From an uncultured Lachnospiraceae bacterium (GTDB lineage: Bacteria; Bacillota; Clostridia; Lachnospirales; Lachnospiraceae), in the NCBI GenBank assembly GCA_910577735.1, contig CAJTOO010000001.1, positions 189,782 to 253,781 of the forward strand: DNA of 64,000 bases, in the 5' to 3' direction. How positions within the stretch are numbered: position 1 is the stretch's first letter; the number at the start of each line of letters is the position of its first letter. The notes under the pieces were generated by a model, which was not told the origin of the DNA, made no database searches, and worked only from the letters and a program-made list of their open reading frames with translations. Shown here in pieces: positions 57,104-64,000 of the stretch. The position numbers and the translations under genes are program-made.

Positions 57104-57435
57104 CTATTCCCTGTTATTCTCACCCCAAACACATAACTGGTCTAAAACGCTCATCAAGGATTTCCCTCTATCGCTCAGACTGTATTCCACTTTGGGCGGT
57201 ATCTGGGAATATTCTTTTCTGATAATGAGGCGGTCTGCCTCCAACTCTTTCAGAGTATTGCTGAGCGTTTTATCCGAAACATTTTCAGATATCTTTTTAA
57301 TTCATTGAATCTCACAACATCAAACTCCATCAGGCAATAGAGGATAACCATCCTATGCTTGCCGGATATCAGCGACATCGTATAGCTGAATCCCGTATCT
57401 TCAAAATCAGCATTCTTAATATGCTTCTATATCAT
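57104..57435 (-). pseudogene. HxlR-family regulator, decayed
   Basis: The minus strand encodes NADFEDTGFSYTMSLISGKHRM, then CLMEFDVVRFNELKRYLK, and in another frame SDKTLSNTLKELEADRLI, SQIPPKVEYSLSDRGKSL and LDQLCVWGENN, the HxlR winged-helix family. One A is missing in the run after CTG (AAAA instead of AAAAA, about 57293-57300), which breaks the frame. In addition, the ATG after AAAGGA (57435) is followed by ATA and TAG, a stop at codon 3. Two lesions indicate real decay rather than one sequencing error. Confidence 0.8.
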
Positions 57436-57503
57436 TTTATACTTTCCTTTAAGATAGTACTTGTATTTTATAAATTACTTCCCTTTTTCAGTACCTATTT
57501 ACG

Positions 57504-59081
57504 CTAATCCTGGATATTTTTCTTCCTATTTGATAAGCCATTGACCTTTCCTGCCATTTGCTGATACTCCCTTGGGCTGATACCAACATACTTTTTAAAC
57601 ACTTTACAAAAATACTTTACATCTTCATATCCATGTTCATGTGCCACTTCATAAACCTTATAATTACCGGATTTTAACATGTCTTTTGCCGATTCAATTC
57701 TCTTTTGTGTATAATATGTGGTAAACTTCACTCCAAGCTCTTTGACAAACAAGGAACTTAGATACTCCGGCGTTACATTGACTCTCCTTGCCAATTCCTC
57801 TAAATTAAATTCTGTTTTATATTCCTGATCTACAATTTTAATCACCTTGCGAATTAACGGATGTGCATTTTGGCTCGTATTATTAATATATATTTTATAC
57901 TGAAAAATTATATTGTTCATAATCGATATATAATGCTGTGCAAAGAGCAGTTCGTTTATCCATTCCAGCACTTTAAGATTACTAACATTTTCATATAAAC
58001 CGTAGCTGGTCTTGCGAATCACGTACAGGACAGAAATCGTCAGGCAAATCATCGCTTCTCTGATATCCATATAAGCGTACTCTTTGGCGTACAGATATTC
58101 AACAAAGTCTTCTAGCTCAGTCAAATTTTCAAACTGCCTGAACTCTATTTTGTAAAGCAGTCTTTGCTCTATCTCATTTGGATAAACTAAGGTATGGCAG
58201 TGGAACTTACGAATCTTCTCTTCATCAATCAAAGCAGGGGATTTCATAGACAGATTCCAATTCGAATAGTCTATCAATTGTTGTTTACTTTGTAAGAGTT
58301 TTGTGATTCCACAAAAGTCTGTCACACAAAATGCTAGATACGCATGGATTTCTTCTCTGCAAAAATAAATCACCTGATTTATTTGTTTATACAGGCTTTC
58401 TTTATCCACTCCTTTATAAAGGACATACATTTGTCTATGTTCTGCTGTGACACAATAAAATTCATACTGCATAGAGATTGTTCTTTTGATTATCTCCATC
58501 ATTCTGTTTTCATCGATTTTTAATATTTTATTATCGCCGCGAATCAAAAGGAAACTAAATTTTTCATCTTCTTTATAGCGCTTTGGCAGTTCTTTCTGAT
58601 AATGACCACTTTCATTTGGCGGCAACGCTATTACTTTTTTTATAAGCTCCTGATTGGACAAAACGGTGATATTATTCTCGTTCTTTTGTTCTTCAATCAT
58701 ATGTTTTACTTTATCTAAAGCTTTTGCTAACAAGCTTTTTGTAATAGGCTTCAGCAGATAATCAACGCTTCTTAATTCAACTGCCTTTCTTGCATAATCA
58801 AACTCCGCGTATCCGCTTAAGATGATAAATTTGCTCCTGATCTGCTTTTGGTTGAGAACTTGAATCATCTCCAGACCTGTCATACCCGGCATCTGAATAT
58901 CCGTGATAATTACATCAGGGCAGGCTGTCATCGCAATCTCAATAGCATCCTTTGCATTTGTTGCTTTTCCTACAATTATGTATTCTTCACTTATTTGATG
59001 TATTAAATATTCCACACCATTTAATGTTTTTATTTCATCTTCCACAATAAGCACTTTCAAATCATTCACCCCAATCGGCAT
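57504..59081 (-). CDS. YesN-type response regulator (receiver plus AraC DNA-binding domain)
   Basis: 525 residues. The N-terminal receiver has LIVEDE, the phospho-accepting Asp in VIITDIQMPGMTG and the Lys in LLKPI. A 250-residue middle domain of the YesN type follows, and two AraC helix-turn-helix motifs close the chain (FNLEELARRVNVTPEYLSSLF; VAHEHGYEDVKYFCKVFKKYVGISPREYQ). The start overlaps the kinase stop by 20 bp. It probably controls the carbohydrate operon to its right (61015-64000). Confidence 0.9.
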   Translation of the reverse strand: MPIGVNDLKVLIVEDEIKTLNGVEYLIHQISEEYIIVGKATNAKDAIEIAMTACPDVIITDIQMPGMTGLEMIQVLNQKQIRSKFIILSGYAEFDYARKAVELRSVDYLLKPITKSLLAKALDKVKHMIEEQKNENNITVLSNQELIKKVIALPPNESGHYQKELPKRYKEDEKFSFLLIRGDNKILKIDENRMMEIIKRTISMQYEFYCVTAEHRQMYVLYKGVDKESLYKQINQVIYFCREEIHAYLAFCVTDFCGITKLLQSKQQLIDYSNWNLSMKSPALIDEEKIRKFHCHTLVYPNEIEQRLLYKIEFRQFENLTELEDFVEYLYAKEYAYMDIREAMICLTISVLYVIRKTSYGLYENVSNLKVLEWINELLFAQHYISIMNNIIFQYKIYINNTSQNAHPLIRKVIKIVDQEYKTEFNLEELARRVNVTPEYLSSLFVKELGVKFTTYYTQKRIESAKDMLKSGNYKVYEVAHEHGYEDVKYFCKVFKKYVGISPREYQQMAGKVNGLSNRKKNIQD

Positions 59082-60837
59082 ATTTTTTTGGTATAACGAT
59101 TTTTATTTTGGTTCCCTTCCCTACTTCGCTTTCCATACTGAATATATATTCCTGCCCATAATAAGCATCCAGTCTGTTTAGAACATTCTCAACACCGATA
59201 GATTTTGTTTTTCCACGCTGCTTACCTATGGTACGGTTTTTTGTTTCAGCATCCATTCCATTTCCATTATCTATAATCTCAAACACAAGCGATGATTCAT
59301 CATGATTTCGTATCAGTATCTCTAATATTCCATTATAACTAATGCCTTTAAAACCGTGTAATATAGCATTTTCTACAAAGGGCTGAAAGATCATTTTATG
59401 TATCAGACAATATTTCACTAATTCATCACACTGAATAACAAACTCAAAGCTGTCCGAAAACCTGACCTTTTGCAAATATAAGTACATTTCCAAATATACC
59501 AATTCCTGTTCAATCGTCACAATTTTATTGCTTTTATCAATCTGATATCTTAAGATTCTTGCAAACTGACTAAGCATATTGCTAATTTCATCCTGTTCGT
59601 TTTCTACTGCCAGCCAATTGATAGAATCAAGGGTATTATAAATAAAATGGGGATTAATCTGTAACTCTAAGGCTCGAATCTCAGCTTCCTTTTCACGAAT
59701 TCCTGCCTGCCGTATTTCTTCCATTTGCGCATTCACTGTATGCATCATAACATTAAATTTTTGCGCGATAATAGTAAATTCATTTTTTTCATACTGATTT
59801 ATACCAATCTGCGCATCAAATTGTCCTCCTTCAACATCACTCATTGTGTGTAAAATATTCGTCACATTTCCCGTCATCTCATTCACTTCCAGAAGAATAA
59901 CGCCGGTCATCAATAAAGCGAGTCCGGATGAAATAATGATGAGCAGCCTCTGAATATCCCTCACTTTCCCATAAATATATTCATTATTTAATACACTTAT
60001 TATCTTCCAATCGGCAGATGAAATATTTGCTTGAAAAATACTATTTCCCTTGAAGATATCGAGACTCTCAAGGTCATAAATGTTTTTTCCGATCAACTCC
60101 TTTTCTTCACATGAGATAATATTATTTTCAGCGTCCGTGATATATATTGTATTTTTATTAATCTCCTCTGTCAGCCTTGCATTTTTGTATATCCCTTCTA
60201 AATAATCCTCTTCAAAGCTAATCAGAATGATGCCCACCCGCCGATTGGTATATAAATTATAGATTGATTTGGCATAAGTATATACATAATACTGCTTTGT
60301 TCCTCTTCTATCCAAATAGCAAGTATTGAACCATTCACCGCTGACATTCTCCTGCAATCCCAGCAGACCGCTCTCGATATATTTTTTATGAAGTGCAGGT
60401 GTTGGCTGTGTCATACTGTCATTTTGCATCTTATCATAAGAAAAAGTAGTGCCATCCGCTGTGACAATTGATATACATCTTACATCCATTTGATACTTAA
60501 TCAGTTCTTTGCACTTTCCTTCTAATAATTCTTTTGCCTTTATCAGTTCACTCTCTTGTTCACTATTCAGATCTTGAACTGCTGCCCCAAAATTATAATC
60601 TATTAACATTTGATTCACATATGACACATGATTATCCTGAAGAAAATCAATTGTCTTGGCAGACTGATTCACTACCTGCTCCAAACATTCCTTGATTTTA
60701 GCCGAGAGAGCATCCTTTAAAAAAAGTGAATTACATATATGCAGGACAAGAAGCTCCATTAAAAAAATTGTCATAAATGAAATAATCAACTGCTTTTTAT
60801 AGCTAAATCTTCTCCACATTTGCCTCTTTTTCATCAT
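59062..60837 (-). CDS. YesM-type sensor histidine kinase
   Basis: 591 residues. There are two membrane helices (about 14-33 and 295-315) with a Cache-like extracytoplasmic sensor between, HAMP, and the His_kinase domain LELQINPHFIYNTLDSINWLA with the phospho-His, followed by HATPase motifs (ENAILHGF; IDNGNGM; GIGVENVLNRLDAYYG in variant form). The start may be ATG 60834, because GGAGAA is very close to ATG 60837. With the YesN-type regulator it forms a carbohydrate-sensing pair. Confidence 0.9.
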   Translation of the reverse strand: MMKKRQMWRRFSYKKQLIISFMTIFLMELLVLHICNSLFLKDALSAKIKECLEQVVNQSAKTIDFLQDNHVSYVNQMLIDYNFGAAVQDLNSEQESELIKAKELLEGKCKELIKYQMDVRCISIVTADGTTFSYDKMQNDSMTQPTPALHKKYIESGLLGLQENVSGEWFNTCYLDRRGTKQYYVYTYAKSIYNLYTNRRVGIILISFEEDYLEGIYKNARLTEEINKNTIYITDAENNIISCEEKELIGKNIYDLESLDIFKGNSIFQANISSADWKIISVLNNEYIYGKVRDIQRLLIIISSGLALLMTGVILLEVNEMTGNVTNILHTMSDVEGGQFDAQIGINQYEKNEFTIIAQKFNVMMHTVNAQMEEIRQAGIREKEAEIRALELQINPHFIYNTLDSINWLAVENEQDEISNMLSQFARILRYQIDKSNKIVTIEQELVYLEMYLYLQKVRFSDSFEFVIQCDELVKYCLIHKMIFQPFVENAILHGFKGISYNGILEILIRNHDESSLVFEIIDNGNGMDAETKNRTIGKQRGKTKSIGVENVLNRLDAYYGQEYIFSMESEVGKGTKIKIVIPKKYADWGE

Positions 60838-60926
60838 TTCTCCTATATTGCATATATTATAATCGGAAATTTATTGGCTTATTCTATTCTATCATATATT
60901 TTTACACCGCAAATTTCATAATGTTA

Positions 60927-60972
60927 CTGCAATGGGAAACGCACACCTTTCGGCATGCGTTTCCCATTGCAG
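60927..60972. terminator. Long hairpin at the end of the carbohydrate operon
   Basis: Perfect 17-bp stem CTGCAATGGGAAACGCA/TGCGTTTCCCATTGCAG with a 12-nt loop, 42 bp after the GarR-like stop. There is no clear T run, so termination strength is uncertain. It separates the operon from the kinase gene. Confidence 0.65.
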
Positions 60973-61014
60973 CAAAACTTTCCCTTACATCAAACATTCA
61001 GAATTCATTTCAAC

Positions 61015-61899
61015 TTAGCTGCGGATTTCCAAATCAGCTAACTTCTCATAATACTTTGCAATTGCACTATGATCATCTGCGCCAGAACCATTTGCATGAA
61101 GAACTTGCAGCATCTCCATGACTGCACTCGTCATAGGCAGCGGAGCGCCAACGGAATGTCCGGTTTCCAATGCATTATTTAAATCTTTAATATGAAGATC
61201 AACCTTAAACCCTGGCTTAAAATTACCTTCCATAATCATGGGAATTTTAGCATTCATCACTGTTGAGCCAGCTAAGCCGCCTCGAATTGCATGAAACACT
61301 TTTTCAGGATCAACCCCCGCTTTTGTGCTTAACATAAAAGCTTCTGAAACAGCCGCAATATTCAATGCCACTACTACCTGATTTGCAAGTTTTGTGATAT
61401 TACCGGCTCCAATATCCCCACAATGAACTGCACTTGCACCCATTGCCATCAGAATATCATATACCTCATTAAATACTTTTTGATCCCCACCCACCATAAT
61501 AGATAAAGAACCGTCTATTGCTTTCGGCTCACCACCGGATACTGGTGCATCGAGCATTTTTACGCCTTTTTCCTGACATGCCTTGCAGATTTCTTGGGAA
61601 GCAAGGGGCGCGATGGAACTCATATCCACGATAATACTGCCTTCGACTGCGCCCTCCAGGATTCCATTGTCTCCCATCACTGCCGTTTTTACATGCGGTG
61701 AATTCGGCAACATGGTTATCACTATTTTACACTGCTGCGCCACTTCTTTTCCGCTATTAGCTGCCACAGCTCCTGCTTGTACCACATCCTCGACGTTTTT
61801 TGTCACAATGTCATATACTACTAATTCATGTCCTGCTTTTAATAAATTTTTAGCCATTGGTTTTCCCATAATGCCTAATCCAATAAATCCAAGCTTCAT
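61015..61899 (-). CDS. Beta-hydroxyacid dehydrogenase, tartronate semialdehyde reductase-like (GarR type)
   Basis: 294 residues. The NAD(P)-binding motif is GFIGLGIMGKPMAKNL, the substrate motif is DAPVSGGEPKAIDG, and the catalytic Lys lies in GAGNITKLANQ. These fit 2-hydroxy-3-oxopropionate reductase and its kin. AGGAGG lies upstream of ATG 61899. It follows the transketolase subunits by about 30 bp in one operon, which suggests breakdown of an aldonate or sugar alcohol to C2/C3 pieces. Confidence 0.85.
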   Translation of the reverse strand: MKLGFIGLGIMGKPMAKNLLKAGHELVVYDIVTKNVEDVVQAGAVAANSGKEVAQQCKIVITMLPNSPHVKTAVMGDNGILEGAVEGSIIVDMSSIAPLASQEICKACQEKGVKMLDAPVSGGEPKAIDGSLSIMVGGDQKVFNEVYDILMAMGASAVHCGDIGAGNITKLANQVVVALNIAAVSEAFMLSTKAGVDPEKVFHAIRGGLAGSTVMNAKIPMIMEGNFKPGFKVDLHIKDLNNALETGHSVGAPLPMTSAVMEMLQVLHANGSGADDHSAIAKYYEKLADLEIRS

Positions 61900-61929
61900 A
61901 CTCGTTTACCTCCTGTTTAACACTGTTAC

Positions 61930-62853
61930 TCATGCAAAATTTAATGCTGCTTCCATAATATGTTCTTTCGTTAATCCATGATAAGTAAGGACATCTTGAT
62001 AGCAATGTGCGCTGCAGCCAAATTCATCATTTACACCGATACATTCGATCGGCTTACATTCTTTGCATAAAGCTTCGGCAATTGCACCACCAAGTCCGCC
62101 AACCACGCTATGTTCTTCAGCAGTTATGACGCCTCTTGCTCCCCGTACCATCTGAATAATTACTTCTTTGTTTAGCGGCTTAATAGTACTTACATTGACA
62201 ACCTTTACGGAAACTTTATTTTCCAATTCCTCCGCCGCTTTTAAAGCGAGTCCTGCCATATAGCCTGTTGCAAAGATCACAACGTCTTTTCCTTCCTTTA
62301 GTATTGACGGCATACCTATTTCAAACTTCTTCCCTTCTTCTGTTACGTTATCATAATCATTACGATTTAATCGTAAGTAGCAGGGGCCTTGATACTCTAC
62401 CATTGCTTTTACAGCTTCCGCTGTTTCATTTGCATCTGCCGGACATATCACAGTCATATTAGGAATCGCCCTCATAATGGCTATATCTTCAACAGCCTGG
62501 TGTGTTGCTCCGTCGCCAAAATCCGACATACCGGAAGAAGAACCACAGATTTTCACATTTAGCTTTCCGATGGCTATTGTCTGTCTGATCTGATCATAGG
62601 CTCTTCCGCCCGCAAATACAGCAAATGAATTTGTAAACGGGATTTTTCCCGTCTGTGCCAATCCCGCTGCCACGGAAGTCATATTTGCTTCTGCAATACC
62701 CATTTCAAAATGTCGGTCGGGATAGGCCTCCTCGAATAATTTACCCATTGTTGATCCACCTAAATCCGCGTCCAATACAACAATATCTTTGTTTTCTCCT
62801 CCCAATTCTACTAATGTATTCCCATATGCAATTCGTTGATTATTATAACTCAT
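61930..62853 (-). CDS. Transketolase, C-terminal subunit
   Basis: 307 residues. The pyrimidine-binding domain includes VLDADLGGSTM, HFEMGIAEANMTSVAAGLA with the catalytic Glu, and the C-terminal transketolase domain with VKVVNVSTIKPLN. In many Firmicutes, transketolase is split in two genes; this is the second half. GGAGG lies upstream of the ATG. It starts 11 bp after the N-terminal subunit gene. Confidence 0.92.
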   Translation of the reverse strand: MSYNNQRIAYGNTLVELGGENKDIVVLDADLGGSTMGKLFEEAYPDRHFEMGIAEANMTSVAAGLAQTGKIPFTNSFAVFAGGRAYDQIRQTIAIGKLNVKICGSSSGMSDFGDGATHQAVEDIAIMRAIPNMTVICPADANETAEAVKAMVEYQGPCYLRLNRNDYDNVTEEGKKFEIGMPSILKEGKDVVIFATGYMAGLALKAAEELENKVSVKVVNVSTIKPLNKEVIIQMVRGARGVITAEEHSVVGGLGGAIAEALCKECKPIECIGVNDEFGCSAHCYQDVLTYHGLTKEHIMEAALNFA

Positions 62854-62864
62854 CTTATGCCTCC

Positions 62865-63689
62865 TTAAGATAATTCCGACAATGCCTGATGATAGGTTTC
62901 TTCCGTTAACATACCGTTGTGATAGCTTATCACATTCTCTGCAAAGCTTAATCCTTTTCCTTTGATCGTATGTGCAATGATCACAGTTGGTCTTTCTTTC
63001 TCTTCATCTGCCTGATCCAGCGCCAAAACTATCTCTTCCATGTTGTGCCCGTCAATCTCCAATACATTCCAGCCAAATCCTATCCATTTTTCCTTCAGAG
63101 GATTTGTATTAAAGCGATCCATTATTTTGCCATTGGCCTGTAAGTTATTCTTATCTACAATTGCTATTAAGTTATTTGTCTTAAATGCACTGGCAGCCAT
63201 AGCAGCTTCCCATATTTGTCCTTCTGCCATCTCGCCGTCCCCGCAAAGTACATATACTTTTTGCGGTTTGCCATCCAATTTTAAGCCAAGCGCCATCCCC
63301 AGTCCAATCGATAGTCCCTGACCTAGCGAACCGGTTCCTGCTTCAATACCTGGCGTCTTCAAAACATCCGGATGACCCTGCAGGTAAAAACCGATCTCCT
63401 TTGTATGCTGTAAATCTTCTACCGGAAAATAACCACTTTCCGCTAATGCAGCATATTGCAGGATTGCAACATGTCCTTTACTCAATAAAAATCGGTCTCG
63501 GTCCTCCCATTTGGGATTTTTAGGATCATGCTTCATTTTATAAAAATATAATGCAGCGACAATGTCTGCAGCTGAGTTGGAGCCTCCTATATGACCAGCT
63601 ACTCCTACCCCTATACTGACTATAACATTTCTTCTTAATGCAGCAGCTTTTTTCTCTAGCTCTGTAATTAATTCCTTACTGTATGACAT
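62865..63689 (-). CDS. Transketolase, N-terminal subunit
   Basis: About 274 residues. The thiamine-diphosphate-binding motif is GDGEMAEGQIWEAAMAASAFKTNNLIAIVDKNN, preceded by LSKGHVAILQYA. I chose ATG 63689 (MSYSKEL), with GAAAGGAAGG upstream, over ATG 63710. It forms the cofactor-binding half of the split transketolase. Confidence 0.92.
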   Translation of the reverse strand: MSYSKELITELEKKAAALRRNVIVSIGVGVAGHIGGSNSAADIVAALYFYKMKHDPKNPKWEDRDRFLLSKGHVAILQYAALAESGYFPVEDLQHTKEIGFYLQGHPDVLKTPGIEAGTGSLGQGLSIGLGMALGLKLDGKPQKVYVLCGDGEMAEGQIWEAAMAASAFKTNNLIAIVDKNNLQANGKIMDRFNTNPLKEKWIGFGWNVLEIDGHNMEEIVLALDQADEEKERPTVIIAHTIKGKGLSFAENVISYHNGMLTEETYHQALSELS

Positions 63690-63720
63690 ACTGAACCTTC
63701 CTTTCTTCATCTTGTTATGT

Positions 63721-64000
63721 TTATGACGGATTCACATACACTACTTTGATAAAATCTCCTGGATTTTTTGCTAACTTTTCACAGTATGCCGGTATCTCTT
63801 CTAATGCAATCGTTTTACTGATCAACGGTTTTACATTTAACTGATTTCCATTCAGCAGATCTACTACCGTTTCAAACTCCTGATATCCATATAAGAAGGA
63901 ACCATGTACACGGAGTTCTCTTGTAACAACTTCCTGCATATTAATTTGAATGACCGGTTTATTATTGCCAATCCATATTGCAGTTTTGCCAAATCCCAAG
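63721..64000 (-). CDS. Zinc-dependent alcohol/polyol dehydrogenase (C-terminal part, cut by window edge)
   Basis: About 93 visible C-terminal residues in frame to the window end. GKTAIWIGNNKPVIQINMQEVVTRELRVHGSF and the closing VKPLISKTIALEEIPAYCEKLAKNPGDFIKVVYV are typical of the medium-chain dehydrogenases that oxidise sorbitol, threonine or similar substrates. The N-terminal zinc-binding part lies beyond the edge. It is the first visible gene of the carbohydrate operon. Confidence 0.8.
   Translation of the reverse strand, partial: LGFGKTAIWIGNNKPVIQINMQEVVTRELRVHGSFLYGYQEFETVVDLLNGNQLNVKPLISKTIALEEIPAYCEKLAKNPGDFIKVVYVNPS

Overview
The window looks like a chromosome segment of a low-to-mid GC Gram-positive anaerobe of the Clostridia, most likely Lachnospiraceae. 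This is inferred from gene content: strong AGGAGG-type ribosome binding sites, sigma-A-like promoters, a LanFEG/CprABC-type peptide-resistance transporter, YesM/YesN regulators, a lone Mrp/Mbh-type antiporter cluster, split transketolase genes and a GLUG-repeat surface protein. No rRNA, tRNA or CRISPR array was seen.

Layout. (1) 1-6326, minus strand: a surface-polymer or sugar-modification operon (CDP-glycerol transferase-like, DegT aminotransferase, WbqC, TylF-like methyltransferase, radical SAM/SPASM, beta-propeller glycosidase-like, ThDP enzyme cut by the window edge). (2) 6353-6699: a 58-bp tandem repeat and a long palindrome. (3) 6746-11788: the most unusual locus. It holds a TnpB-like protein whose three RuvC acidic residues are all replaced, a structured region after its 3' end that could be a guide-type RNA, a tyrosine recombinase and a chemoreceptor. 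The recombinase and chemoreceptor lie between two identical 25-bp sites in inverted orientation, and a perfect TTGACA-N17-TATAAT promoter just inside the right site points outward. Inversion would place that promoter about 100 nt upstream of the TnpB-like gene. I read this as a recombinase-controlled switch for a nuclease-dead, possibly RNA-guided regulator. (4) 11826-17440: a translationally coupled pair encoding a Hint-domain protein and a 1272-residue protein with membrane-insertion-like segments.

(5) 17625-24535: a two-component system and a lantibiotic-immunity-type ABC transporter, separated by a RloB-like/AAA ATPase defence-type pair that is flanked by a 24-bp direct repeat. (6) 24630-29500: further accessory genes, namely an HD-HSP90-like gene broken by a one-base frameshift and a divergent three-gene cluster with a small P-loop protein. 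(7) 29519-40325: PanE-like reductase, a small acidic protein and a nine-gene Mrp/Mbh antiporter operon with four antiporter-type large subunits.

(8) 40463-57036: GLUG-repeat anchored protein with an MMPL exporter, sodium:solute symporter, metallophosphoesterase, WYL regulator with an unknown partner, LysM lipoprotein, C39-like peptidase and an orphan HigA-like regulator. (9) 57104-64000: a decayed HxlR regulator, a YesMN two-component system and a carbohydrate operon (dehydrogenase cut by the edge, split transketolase, GarR-like reductase). All calls rest on reading the sequence. No database search was run.
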